Shown: positions 8,109 to 17,890 of the stretch, one piece after another | Position numbering within the stretch: position 1 is the stretch's first letter | Layout of the letters: every line of letters starts with the position of its first letter | Assembly (NCBI RefSeq): GCF_001570905.1 | Contig: NZ_BCSO01000009.1 | Location: forward strand, 1-64,000 | DNA length: 64,000 bases | From: [Zimmermannella] alba NBRC 15616 | GTDB taxonomy: Bacteria; Actinomycetota; Actinomycetes; Actinomycetales; Microbacteriaceae | Reading direction: 5' to 3' | Program-made: the position numbers and the translations under genes | Notes under the pieces: generated by a model | What the model saw: the letters and a program-made list of their open reading frames with translations, nothing else | Databases searched by the model: none | What the model was told of the DNA's origin: nothing

Positions 8109-9536
8109 CTAGAGGGCAGTGAAACGGACCCTGCGCTTGGTGGGGTCGGCTTCAGTGAGGCGGACGCGGATGGTCGTCCCAGCCTGGGGCGACCCGTCGC
8201 AGGATGCGGTGACGCTCGGCTCGAGGAGCAGCACCTCCGCGGGGCGCGTATTACCATCCTTGCCGCCATCCCGCGCGCCACGCGTGACGGCGACCTCAAA
8301 CTCCTCGCCCACACGCGACGCAAGCGCGAGCGCCTCACCCTTTGAGAGCGCTTCACGCTCAACCGCTGACGCGGTGCGGTTCGTCTCCTCCATCCGCTTC
8401 GCCACCTCGGGGAGCGCCGCAGCAAGCTCGGGGTCGACCTCACGGCCAGCGTCGATGGCAAGGCAGCACTCGATCGCGAAGCGGTCGGCGAGACGGCGCA
8501 GCGGCGCGGTAGCGTGCGCGTAGAGGTCGGCGACGCCCGCGTGCGAGCGTTCGTTCTCGGGCGGCAGTTCACCGTGGAATGCGACATAGCCCGCGCCGCG
8601 GAGCAGGCGGGTGGCAGCGGTATGGACGGCAAGCGTGCGTGCGTCATCGCGGGGGAGCGTTGCAAGCCAAGCGCCTGCCGCAATGCCTTCTGGCCAGGGC
8701 ATCCCGATGGCCGTGCACGCCGCGCGGAACTCCGCCTCCGTGTCGGGCGTTGCTGCATCGAGGGTGCGGAGGATGCCCGTCCCGCCGCGCAGCATGATCG
8801 TGGCTGCGACGTGGCCGGTCGCGAGGGAACACTGCGCGTTCCAGTCGTCTACCTGCGTGCGGGCCTCGTTGCGGACCGTCCATCCGCCATCCGGCAACTG
8901 GACAATCTCTTGCGCGGGCAGTGAGAGTTCGATGGCGCCGCGCTCAATCGCCAGCGCCGACCGTGCCTCGCCGAAGCCCTTGAGTCCGGTGAGTGCTTCG
9001 GGGAGTTCGCGGCCCTCGTCGAACCACTGCTGCACCGTCTGGTAGTCGAGTCGGGCGGTTGAGTGGATGATGGCGCGCTCGACGCGGCCGCTCGTTATGA
9101 CTCCACGCTCGTCGGTCTCGATCGTCCAGAGTGCACACGGGCGGTCTTCGCCCTCGACAAGGCTTGCCCGGTCTTCCGAGAGCACGCGTGGGTGGAGCGG
9201 CGTCGAGCCGTCCGGCAGGTACATGGTCTGACCGCGCTTTCGCGCCTCCTCATCGATTGGGCCGCCGAGTGCGACGAAGGCACCCACATCCGCGATCGCG
9301 TAGCTCAGGCGAAAGCCGGACTCGGTCGGGACGACATGGACCGCCTGGTCGAGGTCCTTCGAGCCCGGCGGGTCGATCGTGACGAAGGGGATGTCGCGGG
9401 CGTCGCGGCGTTCGGCGGCGAAGCGATCGTGCGCGGCGGCTGCGGCGGCCTCGACCTCAGCTGGAAACTCGTGCGGGAGGTTGAACTCGTCGCGAACATC
9501 ATCGAACTCAAGCGCTGTGGCGTGGACTCCTCGCAT
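8109..9536 (-). CDS. RNB-domain ribonuclease (RNase II family, short form)
   Basis: This 475-residue 3'-5' exoribonuclease is of the RNase II/R family. The catalytic RNB signature is clear: [14 protein letters not shown] with the metal-binding Asp61 and Asp63, then [11 protein letters not shown] and [13 protein letters not shown]-terminal cold-shock domains are absent. The C-terminal part is short, with only a small beta-rich end, so this is the short form common in actinobacteria rather than full RNase R. I chose the ATG at 9536 ([11 protein letters not shown]); the frame continues upstream with Arg/Gly-rich, non-homologous sequence. The gene sits on the opposite strand between hpt and ftsH, with a long hairpin on each side. 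Confidence 0.88.
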   Translation of the reverse strand: MRGVHATALEFDDVRDEFNLPHEFPAEVEAAAAAAHDRFAAERRDARDIPFVTIDPPGSKDLDQAVHVVPTESGFRLSYAIADVGAFVALGGPIDEEARKRGQTMYLPDGSTPLHPRVLSEDRASLVEGEDRPCALWTIETDERGVITSGRVERAIIHSTARLDYQTVQQWFDEGRELPEALTGLKGFGEARSALAIERGAIELSLPAQEIVQLPDGGWTVRNEARTQVDDWNAQCSLATGHVAATIMLRGGTGILRTLDAATPDTEAEFRAACTAIGMPWPEGIAAGAWLATLPRDDARTLAVHTAATRLLRGAGYVAFHGELPPENERSHAGVADLYAHATAPLRRLADRFAIECCLAIDAGREVDPELAAALPEVAKRMEETNRTASAVEREALSKGEALALASRVGEEFEVAVTRGARDGGKDGNTRPAEVLLLEPSVTASCDGSPQAGTTIRVRLTEADPTKRRVRFTAL

Positions 9537-9687
9537 GCTTGCACTGTAGCGAGCCGTGCCGAAGGCTGGCCGAACACGCCTCGCTCCCACCTTGCGCCTC
9601 CCGCCGCGCCTCCCTCCCGCCTCGCGACTCCCTCCCTCCCGCCTACCCCGTCCCCCCCGCGCTCCGGCCAAACTGCCCGCCGCAAAC

Positions 9688-9745
9688 CTGCGCCAAATTG
9701 ACGGTGCGGTGCCGAATTTGGCACCGCACCGTCAATTTGGCGCAG
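9688..9745. repeat. Long perfect hairpin between divergent genes (hairpin family, P3)
   Basis: Perfect 26-base arms (9688-9713 and 9720-9745) enclose the 6-base loop gaattt. The arm runs CTGCGCCAAATTGACGGTGC and ends GGTGCC, closely matching the members at 39503, 48786 and 61890. The flanking genes diverge here, so this copy cannot be the terminator of either present neighbour. Confidence 0.7.
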
Positions 9746-9988
9746 AAAAGGTGGGGCGAGGGGTGGGTCGGCGGGATGAGGAGCTGGGCGGGGTGCAGGG
9801 TCGTGCGAGAGAGTTCCCGCTTGGCGGATTGCCGGGAGCGAACAGGCCGTGGGGATGTCGGTGGCCTCGACTACGCTGAATGCCATTCCCTCCGGGCGCT
9901 TTGCTCGGGGTTACGACCGGCCGTGGGCACCCTTCCGGATGCCCGAAAGAAACAGAAAGCTGCGAGTTCGCGACTCGCCAGGCGACGC
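9746..9988. other. Leader region of ftsH
   Basis: About 240 bases between the hairpin and the ftsH start. An open frame runs through it into ftsH (from 9539), but it crosses the hairpin and gives low-complexity, non-FtsH sequence, so I treat it as noncoding. It must hold the ftsH promoter; I see no clear consensus pair. Confidence 0.4.
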
Positions 9989-11953
9989 ATGAAGACTTTC
10001 CTCAAGATCCTCAAGAACCCACTCGTCATCGTGGCGTTGGCGGTGCTCGTCATCGGCATCGGGTTCAGCCTCGTGAACGGCTCCGGCGTGCGTGAGGTCA
10101 CCACGCAAGAGGGTGTGACCCTGCTCATGCAGCACAAGGTCGAGAAGGTGAAGATCGTCGACGGCGAGAACCGCGTTGACATGAAGCTCACCGAGGCCGA
10201 CCCGCTGTACGGCGAGCACGTTCAGTTCACCTTCGTGAACGCTCGCGCGAGCGAAGTCGTCCGCGCTGTCTCGGAGTCGCAGCCTGCCGGTGGCTACGAC
10301 GACGAAATTCCGAGCGGCGGATGGATCTTCTCGGCCATTTCGCTTCTCGTCCCGCTCCTGCTCATCGGCTTCTTCGCCTGGATGATGCTTTCGAGCGGCC
10401 CGGGGGGCGGCCGTGGCGTCATGCAGTTCGGCAAGTCGCGCGCGAAGCTCGTCTCGAAGGAGTCGCCGAAGGTCACCTTTGAGGACGTCGCCGGTGCCGA
10501 CGAAGCCCTCGAGGAGCTGCAAGAGATCAAGGAATTCCTCAAGGAGCCGGCGAAGTTCCAGGCGGTTGGTGCTCGCATCCCGAAGGGCGTCCTCCTCTAC
10601 GGCCCTCCTGGAACGGGTAAGACGCTCCTCGCGCGCGCCGTCGCGGGAGAGGCGGGCGTGCCGTTCTTCTCGATCTCGGGTTCGGACTTCGTCGAGATGT
10701 TTGTTGGTGTGGGTGCAAGCCGTGTCCGTGACCTCTTTGAACAAGCCAAGCAGAACGCTCCGGCGATCATCTTCGTCGACGAGATCGACGCCGTAGGTCG
10801 CCACCGTGGTGTCGGCGTCGGCGGCGGCAACGACGAGCGCGAGCAGACGCTCAACCAGCTCCTCGTCGAGATGGACGGCTTTGACGCGACGACGAACGTC
10901 ATCCTCATTGCGGCCACGAACCGCCCCGATGTGCTCGACCCTGCCCTGCTCCGTCCGGGCCGCTTCGACCGGCAGATCGCGGTGGATGCGCCCGACCTTG
11001 GTGGTCGTCAGCGCATCCTCGAAGTGCACGCGAAGGGCAAGCCCCTCGCCCCGAGCGTCGACCTCGCCGTCGTCGCCCGCAAGACGCCGGGCTTCACAGG
11101 TGCCGACCTCGCGAACGTTCTCAACGAGGCGGCGCTGCTCACCGCCCGCTCGAACGCGCAGATCATCGACGAGCGCGCCCTCGACGAAGCGGTTGACCGC
11201 GTCATCGCGGGCCCGCAGCGTCGCAGCCGCGTCATGAAGGACCAGGAGAAGCTCATCACCGCGTATCACGAGGGTGGTCACGCGATCGCGGCAGCAGCTA
11301 TGCGCCACACTGACCCGGTCACGAAGGTGACGATCCTTCCCCGCGGTAAGGCCCTCGGCTACACGATGGTGCTCCCGCTCGAAGACAAGTACTCGGTCAC
11401 GCGCAACGAACTCCTGGACCAGCTCACCTACGCAATGGGAGGCCGGGTCGCTGAAGAGATCATCTTCCACGACCCAACGACGGGTGCCTCGAACGACATC
11501 GAGAAGGCCACGAAGACGGCCCGCAAGATGGTCACCGAGTACGGCATGTCCGCTTCCGTCGGCTCAGTGAAGCTCGGTGGCGGCTCGAGCGACCTCGTCT
11601 ACGGTCAGACGCAGGGCGGTGGCCGCGACTACTCCGAAGAGGTTGCTGAAGTGGTCGACCGCGAGGTGCGCGCGCTCATCGAGCAGGCGCACCAGGAGGC
11701 CTACCAGGTCCTCACCGAGAACCGCGACATTCTTGACCAGCTCGCGGCAGAACTCCTCGAGAAGGAAACGATCGACCACGTCCGCCTTGACGAGATCTTC
11801 AAGCCGATCCGAAAGCTCCCCGAGCGCCCGCAGTGGCTGTCGAGCCCGGACCGTCCCGTCTCGACGCTGCCGCCGGTTGAAGTGAAGCCGCGCCTCGCCG
11901 TCGACGAGCTCAGCGAGAGCGCCGCCGCCGACCCGGCCACACCCGAAGCCTAG
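9989..11953 (+). CDS. ftsH: ATP-dependent zinc metalloprotease FtsH
   Basis: This 654-residue membrane-anchored AAA+ protease forms hexamers and degrades membrane and unstable cytosolic proteins. Two membrane helices (about residues 10-28 and 112-135) flank a small extracytoplasmic domain. The AAA domain has Walker A GPPGTGKT (205-212), Walker B IIFVDEID and the second region of homology ([19 protein letters not shown]). The zinc site is HEGGH at 427-431, with Gly in place of the common Ala, which leaves HEXXH intact. I chose the ATG at 9989 ([10 protein letters not shown]), the normal family start. It probably heads an operon with the fol genes, since folE/P begins 10 bases after the stop. 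Confidence 0.95.
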   Translation: MKTFLKILKNPLVIVALAVLVIGIGFSLVNGSGVREVTTQEGVTLLMQHKVEKVKIVDGENRVDMKLTEADPLYGEHVQFTFVNARASEVVRAVSESQPAGGYDDEIPSGGWIFSAISLLVPLLLIGFFAWMMLSSGPGGGRGVMQFGKSRAKLVSKESPKVTFEDVAGADEALEELQEIKEFLKEPAKFQAVGARIPKGVLLYGPPGTGKTLLARAVAGEAGVPFFSISGSDFVEMFVGVGASRVRDLFEQAKQNAPAIIFVDEIDAVGRHRGVGVGGGNDEREQTLNQLLVEMDGFDATTNVILIAATNRPDVLDPALLRPGRFDRQIAVDAPDLGGRQRILEVHAKGKPLAPSVDLAVVARKTPGFTGADLANVLNEAALLTARSNAQIIDERALDEAVDRVIAGPQRRSRVMKDQEKLITAYHEGGHAIAAAAMRHTDPVTKVTILPRGKALGYTMVLPLEDKYSVTRNELLDQLTYAMGGRVAEEIIFHDPTTGASNDIEKATKTARKMVTEYGMSASVGSVKLGGGSSDLVYGQTQGGGRDYSEEVAEVVDREVRALIEQAHQEAYQVLTENRDILDQLAAELLEKETIDHVRLDEIFKPIRKLPERPQWLSSPDRPVSTLPPVEVKPRLAVDELSESAAADPATPEA

Positions 11954-11962
11954 GAGCCTGCG

Positions 11963-13504
11963 ATGACCTTCGATGAGCGTGAGGCGGCAGCACTCGTAGA
12001 GCGCTTCCTGCACCTTGTCGACCATGACCCGGCCCGCCTTGCCCGCACGCCCGAGCGCGTCGCGGCCGCCGCGAAGGAACTCTTCGCAGGTTCCGGCATC
12101 GACCCTGTACCGGCGCTTCGGGAGGGTCGTTTCCCCGCCGAGGGCTCAAGCGGCCAGCCAGTTGCGCTGCGTGGGATCGCCTTCCGCTCCATGTGCGAGC
12201 ACCACATGTTGCCGTTCGAAGGGTCGATCGACCTCGTCTACGTGCCGGGCGACCACCTCGTCGGCTTCGGTCGCCTCCACGCGCTTGTCGAGACGCTCTC
12301 GAGCCAGCTCACCCTGCAGGAGGTCCTCGCCGACCGTATCGTGCAGGCGATCATGGCGGGCCTGGATGCTCGTGGCGCGCTCGTGCGGGTCACGGCTCGG
12401 CAGGGCTGCGTGACGTTGCGCGGTGAGCGCCAGGTCGCTGGGGATGCCGTCTCGATTGCCGCTGCCGGTGAACTCCGCGAGGGTGCAGCCCGAAGCGAAG
12501 CGATGTTGCTGCTCGGCGTGGCAGAGCCTGTCGCCGCGCTGCCGGATGCCGTGGGCGACGCCATCCGTGGCGGCGCCACCGTCACCGAGCGCCCGGCCGC
12601 CGCAGCATCCAGCGCGAATGCCGCAGCCACGGCCGCGCGAGGGGCCTTCCTTGAGCCCGAACTCATGGCCGTCCTCAACGTGACCCCCGACTCCTTCTCG
12701 GACGGTGGCCGCTTCGAACGCGACAATGCCGAGGCGCGCACCGAGGCCGCGCTCGAGGTCGCGCACCGCCTCATCACGGAGGGTGCCACGATCATCGACG
12801 TCGGCGGCGAATCCACCCGCCCCGGCGCCCAACGCGTCCCGCAGCCCGAAGAATGCGCGCGCGTCCTTCCCGTCGTCGCCGCACTCGCCGACGAAGGTAT
12901 CGAGGTGTCCGTCGACACAATGTACGCCGAAACCGCCCGCGCTGTGCTTGACGCAGGCGCGCGCTACGTTAATGACGTCTCGGGGGGCATGGCCGATGCC
13001 GAGATGCTGCCGCTCATGGCCGAGACGGGCGCGCCGTACATCCTGAGCCACTGGCGTGGGCACTCGATCCTTATGAACAACCTCGCCGAATACCGCGATG
13101 CGGGCCGCGAGATTCTTGACGAGCTCCTCCACATGCGCGACCAGGCCGTGCAACGCGGGCTCAACCACGAGCAGATCATTCTCGACCCGGGCCTCGGCTT
13201 CGCAAAGGACGCCGAACATAACTGGGCCGTCCTCGGCATGCTCGAGGCCTACCAGTCGACCGGCCATCCGCTCCTTATTGGCGTGAGCCGCAAGCGCTTC
13301 ACCGGCGCGCTCCTGCCCGAAGGTGCGCCCGTGCTCGACCGCGACCTCCCGACCGCGATCATCTCGGCCCTCTGCGCCGAGCGGGGCGTGTGGGGCGTTC
13401 GCGTCCACAATGCGCTCGCAAGCAAGGTCGCCTTCGACGTCGCGCGCGGCTTCCACGACGGGTCCGTGCTCGGGCCGGTGGCGAGCTCGGGAGGCGCAGC
13501 GTGA
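11963..13504 (+). CDS. folP: Fused GTP cyclohydrolase I-like / dihydropteroate synthase
   Basis: One 513-residue protein joins two folate-pathway domains. Residues 1-190 match GTP cyclohydrolase I (FolE): RTPERVA (28-34), the zinc motif CEHH (Cys78, His80, His81) and a second Cys149 before LRG. The position of E. coli His179 (motif HxC), an essential catalytic residue, is Gln147 here, and the following Ser/Thr-rich loop is not kept. An Ala-rich linker (205-228) leads to a complete dihydropteroate synthase: LNVTPDSFSDGG, DVGGESTRPGA, VNDVSGG, LDPGLGFAK and GVSRKRF. The FolP activity is well supported; the FolE half may be inactive or altered. There is no internal stop or start between the halves. 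Its GTGA end overlaps the folB start. Confidence 0.88.
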   Translation: MTFDEREAAALVERFLHLVDHDPARLARTPERVAAAAKELFAGSGIDPVPALREGRFPAEGSSGQPVALRGIAFRSMCEHHMLPFEGSIDLVYVPGDHLVGFGRLHALVETLSSQLTLQEVLADRIVQAIMAGLDARGALVRVTARQGCVTLRGERQVAGDAVSIAAAGELREGAARSEAMLLLGVAEPVAALPDAVGDAIRGGATVTERPAAAASSANAAATAARGAFLEPELMAVLNVTPDSFSDGGRFERDNAEARTEAALEVAHRLITEGATIIDVGGESTRPGAQRVPQPEECARVLPVVAALADEGIEVSVDTMYAETARAVLDAGARYVNDVSGGMADAEMLPLMAETGAPYILSHWRGHSILMNNLAEYRDAGREILDELLHMRDQAVQRGLNHEQIILDPGLGFAKDAEHNWAVLGMLEAYQSTGHPLLIGVSRKRFTGALLPEGAPVLDRDLPTAIISALCAERGVWGVRVHNALASKVAFDVARGFHDGSVLGPVASSGGAA

Positions 13505-13980
13505 GCAGCACAGAACTGAGCGCCACCACGCGCAGCACGAAACAGTCGCTCCCCGTCGCCGAACTCGACTCGATCAGCTTCGAGCGCCTGCGCGTGCGCG
13601 CCAACCACGGCGTCTACGAGCACGAACGCGAAGAAGGCCAGGACTTCTTCATCGATGCGACCGTGTGGACCGACACCCGTGCGGCCGCGCAGAGCGACGA
13701 CATCGACGACACCGTCCACTACGGGCAGCTCATGCGCGCCATCCACGCGAGCGCCGAAGGTGAGCCGGTCGACCTCCTCGAAACGCTCGCCGAACGGCTT
13801 GCCCGCGTCGCACTCTCGTTCCGCGGCGCGCAGGCGGTGCGCATCACCATCCACAAGCCAGAAGCGCCGGTCCCGCTTGACTTCGCGGACGTGAGTGTGA
13901 GCATCCTTCGTTTTCAGCGCGAAATGCGTGAGGATGCAGCGGCCGAGCAAGGCACGAACGCTGAGGCGGCCGCGTCATGA
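13501..13980 (+). CDS. folB: Dihydroneopterin aldolase
   Basis: This protein of about 159 residues starts at GTG 13501, overlapping the folP stop by four bases (GTGA). It converts 7,8-dihydroneopterin to 6-hydroxymethyl-7,8-dihydropterin and glycolaldehyde. Family motifs are present: NHGVYEHEREEGQ, DTVHYGQL, LLETLAERLA and the C-terminal KPEAPVP. The first 20 residues and the last 20 (acidic/Ala-rich) are extra relative to the core. The ORF could start upstream, but only inside folP. The overlap on both sides implies translational coupling. Confidence 0.93.
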   Translation: MSSTELSATTRSTKQSLPVAELDSISFERLRVRANHGVYEHEREEGQDFFIDATVWTDTRAAAQSDDIDDTVHYGQLMRAIHASAEGEPVDLLETLAERLARVALSFRGAQAVRITIHKPEAPVPLDFADVSVSILRFQREMREDAAAEQGTNAEAAAS

Positions 13981-14555
13981 CGCGCACCGCGATCATCGCC
14001 CTTGGCTCGAACCTCGGCGAGCGGATGCGGCACCTGCGTGAGGCGGTCGCCGCGGTCGACAGCATCCCGGGTGTTCACGTGCGCGCCGCATCCCGCATTT
14101 ACGAGACGCCCGCCCTCACGCTCGAGGGCGTGAAGGAGGACGCGCCGCGCTACCTCAATGCGGCGATTCAGGTCGCGCTTGACGAGACTGTCACCTCGCG
14201 CGAGCTCCTCAACGAGCTCCGCGCCATCGAAGACGAAGCGGGCCGTCAGCGCACGATCCGCTGGGGCGACCGCACTCTCGACCTCGACATCATCGTGGTG
14301 GCGGGGGAGACCAGGCACGATCGCGAGCTTGTCATCCCGCATCCCCGCGCCCACGAACGCGCCTTCGTGCTTGCGCCATGGCTCGATCTCGAACCCGAGG
14401 CAGTGCTCGCCGACCACGGCCCGATTGCGGAGCTGCGCGAGCAGGCAGGTGATCGTGTGGATGCCGTCGCCGAGCCGAGCAGCATTTGGCCGGCCGAACC
14501 TGCCACCGCCGACTCGGCAGCTGGAACACACGAGACGGGAGCGCTTCGGGCATGA
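13977..14555 (+). CDS. folK: 2-amino-4-hydroxy-6-hydroxymethyldihydropteridine diphosphokinase (HPPK)
   Basis: This 192-residue enzyme pyrophosphorylates hydroxymethyl-dihydropterin with ATP, giving the substrate for FolP. Motifs: ALGSNLGERMRHL at the N-terminus, RWGDRTLDLDII with the Mg-binding DLD aspartates, and PHPRAHERAFVL. The start overlaps the folB stop (ATGA) and its own stop overlaps the next start (ATGA). The C-terminal 30 residues beyond the core are Ala/Thr-rich and not conserved. Confidence 0.95.
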   Translation: MTRTAIIALGSNLGERMRHLREAVAAVDSIPGVHVRAASRIYETPALTLEGVKEDAPRYLNAAIQVALDETVTSRELLNELRAIEDEAGRQRTIRWGDRTLDLDIIVVAGETRHDRELVIPHPRAHERAFVLAPWLDLEPEAVLADHGPIAELREQAGDRVDAVAEPSSIWPAEPATADSAAGTHETGALRA

Positions 14556-15124
14556 ACCGCACCACACCGGGCACCCTCGCCGTGACTGCGCTCATCGGGG
14601 CAGTCCTCGCGTGGATGCTCGAAAGCTGGTTGCACGCCCAGGGGCGGCCCATGCTCATCCCGGCCCTCACCTTGCCGGTCGTGCTGCTTGCCGTGGCCGT
14701 GCTGCTCATCGTGTTCGCCTGGCCAGTGCGCCGCTACACGAAGTGGCTCCACGAGGAGCACGAGCGTGCCGAGCAGCGTGCCCGCCGACGCGCCGTCGAC
14801 GGTGATCCGGATACTGCAGACGACCTTGCTCCCGCTTCCCGCGATGGCGCGCCAGCCCGACCAGACCCCTTCGTCGCGCTCCGCCTCGTCGCCTTTGCCA
14901 AGGCTTCAAGCCTCTCCGCCGCGCTCCTCTCCGGCAGTTTCGCCTCGATGCTCGTCTACGTTCTTACGCGCAGCTTCATCGAGACCGGATCCGCGTGGGA
15001 GTGCGGCGTCTCGCTCCTCGCGAGCATCGTGCTCCTCGTGGCAGCGCTCCTTGTCGAACGCTGGTGCTCGCTGCCGCCGAGCAGCCCCGGCCAGCAGCGC
15101 CAGGGCGCCCGCGGGACGGCGTAG
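14552..15124 (+). CDS. DUF3180 membrane protein
   Basis: The 190-residue protein has about four membrane helices in two pairs (residues 8-25, 35-53, about 118-138 and 147-165), separated by a charged loop of about 60 residues. Placed directly after folK with a 4-base overlap, it matches the DUF3180 family, found at this position in many actinobacteria; this is recognition from context and layout. No enzymatic motif is visible and its role is unknown. The N-terminal region (RTTPGTLAVTALIGAVLAW) is the most family-like part. Confidence 0.75.
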   Translation: MNRTTPGTLAVTALIGAVLAWMLESWLHAQGRPMLIPALTLPVVLLAVAVLLIVFAWPVRRYTKWLHEEHERAEQRARRRAVDGDPDTADDLAPASRDGAPARPDPFVALRLVAFAKASSLSAALLSGSFASMLVYVLTRSFIETGSAWECGVSLLASIVLLVAALLVERWCSLPPSSPGQQRQGARGTA

Positions 15125-15325
15125 CGCGAGCGCTCGCAGCACGCAGGGCGTCGTACGGATGGCCTCGGCCTCGTTGTCGGCATCGGAGCACAAAGCTCCA
15201 CCACACGGGGGAGGCCCGCAACCTCGCGGCTCGGTAGTCTAGAAGCACCGATGACTGTCCGCAGCGAACGTCACTCGCTGCTGCAGCACCGCAGCTGCCC
15301 ACCTCCACACCGCAGAGGACGAACC

Positions 15326-15811
15326 GTGCCCATCCCCGCAATGACCGAACTCGACTGGCGGCGCGTGTCGCCACGGCACATGGTTGTGGAGGCCGTCGGC
15401 GCGCTCCTCTGGATGCTCTTCTTCGCGGGCCTCACCGTGTTCCTCATCGTTGTCGTTGAGGTGCCACTCATCGGATGGATCTGGTCAGCCTGCTTTGCAG
15501 CGCTCGCCTTTGTTTCGATCTTCATGAGCTACTTCCGGGCGCGAGCGATTCGCTACGCGCTGCGCGAAGACGACCTCATCGTGCGTCGAGGCGTCTGGTT
15601 TGAGCATACGGTTGCGGTGCCGTACGGCCGCATGCAGCTCGTCGATGTGCGGCGCGGGCCGATCATGCGCCTGTGTGGGCTGTCCTCGGTGAAGATGATC
15701 ACGGCTGCGGCGACCACGAAGGCAGAGCTTCCGGGACTCCCGGTAGCTGAGGCGGAGTCGATGCGCGACCACCTCGTCCGCGTCGCCGAAACGCGCCGAG
15801 CGGGCCTGTAA
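15326..15811 (+). CDS. Bacterial PH-domain membrane protein (YdbS-like)
   Basis: This protein of about 161 residues has two adjacent membrane helices (about 25-70), then a bacterial PH (bPH2) domain. The domain contains ALREDDLIVRRGVW, VPYGRMQLVDVRRGP and a C-terminal helix (AEAESMRDHL). I chose GTG 15326 because AGAGGA lies seven bases upstream; ATG 15341 is an alternative, and the frame extends to 15251 without support. The stop TAA overlaps the next start (TAATG). In Gram-positive bacteria YdbS/YdbT pairs are linked to resistance to peptides or stress, but no direct function is shown here. Confidence 0.8.
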   Translation: MPIPAMTELDWRRVSPRHMVVEAVGALLWMLFFAGLTVFLIVVVEVPLIGWIWSACFAALAFVSIFMSYFRARAIRYALREDDLIVRRGVWFEHTVAVPYGRMQLVDVRRGPIMRLCGLSSVKMITAAATTKAELPGLPVAEAESMRDHLVRVAETRRAGL

Positions 15812-17823
15812 TGGCGGCGCTCTCGAACGGACCTGCGGGCGAACCGCAGCACGCCTCGGCACAGGCTGCGCCAGCACACGCCGACAACGAGGCGAACGCG
15901 GCAGGGGAGTGGCGGCGCCTCCACTGGGCGACCCCCATCCTCCGTGGCGGCATCGTCCTCATCGCGCTCATCGCGTACGTCTTCTCGAACGGCGTCAACG
16001 GCTTCATCCAGACGATCCAGAACGACCGGCTCAGCGAGATCGAGTCGTCGCACACACCGACGCCCACCCCAAGCCCGACGGCAACGCCGAGCCCGTCTGA
16101 CAATGGATTCTGGGATTCCATCCCATGGGACCAGCTCTACGGCATCATCAGCACCGCCGTCTGGATCCTTGTCATCATCGGCGCGGTTGTGTTCGGCTGG
16201 GCGCAGTGGCGCAGCCACCGCTTCCGCATCGGCGAGGACGCCATCGAGGTGCGCAAGGGCATTATTTCGCGCTCCGAACGGCAGATCCGCTTCGACCGCA
16301 TCCAGGGCATCAACATCTCGAAGACTGTGCTCGGCGCGATCTTCGGACTCGCAAAGCTTGAGTTCGACGCGGCCGGTGAAGACGCGAATATTGAGCTCGC
16401 TTTCCTCAAGGTGAAGGATGCCGAAGCGCTCCGCACCGAAGTGCTCACACGCGCTTCCGGAGCGAAGCAGGCAAAGGCAGCGGAGCGCGCGACGACGGGC
16501 GTGAGGAGCGCCGACGAACCGCTCGTGGCAGATGAGGCGCACGCGCACATGGCGTCGGATGCCGCCGCACCGGGCGTCATTCCGACCCCCGCAGCGCAGT
16601 CGAACCTCGAACGCTTCCTCCGTGAACGCATCGGTGAGATCGCGGGCGGTGAAGCATCCCACGAAGACCCCGCAACGCGTTCGGTTGTCGAAGTGAGCCT
16701 CGCCCGCATCATCCTCTCGCGCCTCATGAACTTCGCGGTTGGGCTCGTCGCTACGCTCATTGCAATCGGCATCATCACCGCCGGCGTCGTAGTGACGGTC
16801 GTCGCCACCGGCGAAGACCTTCACAACGTGTTGCTCGAAGCGTCGATTGCCATCGGCTTCAGCTCGCTTTCTGCGCTCCTACCGTTGTTCGGTATGGCCT
16901 TCGGACAGATCCAGCAGCTCGCACGCTTCACGATCGTTGGTACGCCAGACGGCCTCCGGATCGGTCGCGGCCTGTTCGCAACGACGAGCGACACACTGCC
17001 GCCCGGTCGCATCCACGCGATCCGCGTCCACCAGCCGGTCCTGTGGCGGCCGTTTGGCTGGTGGCAGATGAGCATCATCCGTGCGAGTCGAACGAACTCG
17101 GACGGCTCCGGGCGCTCGAGCAGCGCACTCACGAACAACGTCATCCTTCCCGTCGGCACGCGTGACGATGTCCGCCGAATCATGGCGATTGCCCTTCCAC
17201 TCCACGCAACACCCGGCTTCGCCAAGGCACTCGACGCGGGGATGACCGGTCACAACCGCAACACCAACGACGGCTTCATCCCCGCTGACCACACGACGAA
17301 GTGGCTGCACCCCTTCCTCGCCCGTCGCGTCGCGTCCCAGCTCGAAGCTGGTGTGCTCATCATGCGCAAGGGAGCGTGGCAGCGTTCGGTGACATTCGTG
17401 CCCACCGAACGTATCCAGTCGGTCACCGTGTCCCGATCGCTCCTCGACCGGATGCGCGGCACCGTCAACCTCAAGGCAGATGTTGTGCCAGGAGCGTTCG
17501 CGACCGCGGTTCGCTTCGTCGTCAGTGAGCGCGCCGACCAGATGCAGGATCGCCTCATCGACATCGCCCTGGAGGCTGCCGAACGCGACAACTCGCACCG
17601 CTGGGCGGACGCCGCGGCGCGTTCGACGATCGCGAGTGCCCGCATTCAGGCCGAACGTGCGCTCGCAGCCGGCACCCCGGTGGATGCCCGCACGAGCGCC
17701 GTGCTGCAGGCCGCCGAAGAGTGGGATCGCGAGCACCGCCACGATGAGGACGACTCCCTCCTCATCACCGCGCCGGAGGCTTCCGAATGGCCTGCCGTGC
17801 ACGAGGAGCGAGCGGGCGAATAG
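15811..17823 (+). CDS. Large membrane protein with three bacterial PH domains (YdbT-like)
   Basis: This 670-residue partner of the preceding gene has one base of overlap with it. Three bPH2-type repeats can be seen: around residues 135-210 (EVRKGIISRSERQIRFDRIQG), around 370-425 (GLRIGRGLFATTSDTLPPGRIHAI) and around 500-570 (VLIMRKGAWQRSVTFVPTERIQ). Each is preceded by pairs of membrane helices. A Thr/Pro-rich periplasmic-type loop (residues 85-95) and acidic cytoplasmic linkers lie between. This is the standard YdbT layout. The two genes are probably one membrane complex of unknown role. The last 70 residues are charged and not part of a PH unit. Confidence 0.8.
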   Translation: MAALSNGPAGEPQHASAQAAPAHADNEANAAGEWRRLHWATPILRGGIVLIALIAYVFSNGVNGFIQTIQNDRLSEIESSHTPTPTPSPTATPSPSDNGFWDSIPWDQLYGIISTAVWILVIIGAVVFGWAQWRSHRFRIGEDAIEVRKGIISRSERQIRFDRIQGINISKTVLGAIFGLAKLEFDAAGEDANIELAFLKVKDAEALRTEVLTRASGAKQAKAAERATTGVRSADEPLVADEAHAHMASDAAAPGVIPTPAAQSNLERFLRERIGEIAGGEASHEDPATRSVVEVSLARIILSRLMNFAVGLVATLIAIGIITAGVVVTVVATGEDLHNVLLEASIAIGFSSLSALLPLFGMAFGQIQQLARFTIVGTPDGLRIGRGLFATTSDTLPPGRIHAIRVHQPVLWRPFGWWQMSIIRASRTNSDGSGRSSSALTNNVILPVGTRDDVRRIMAIALPLHATPGFAKALDAGMTGHNRNTNDGFIPADHTTKWLHPFLARRVASQLEAGVLIMRKGAWQRSVTFVPTERIQSVTVSRSLLDRMRGTVNLKADVVPGAFATAVRFVVSERADQMQDRLIDIALEAAERDNSHRWADAAARSTIASARIQAERALAAGTPVDARTSAVLQAAEEWDREHRHDEDDSLLITAPEASEWPAVHEERAGE

Positions 17824-17890
17824 CGGGCTGCCGGGTGCGTCCGCAATACTCGAAGTGATCGGATGGCATCCAGCAGGCCGGGAGGACGCA

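Noticed and set aside
9539-9988. In-frame extension of ftsH by 150 codons
   Set aside because: It runs through the 26-bp hairpin and gives non-homologous sequence; ATG 9989 matches the FtsH family start.
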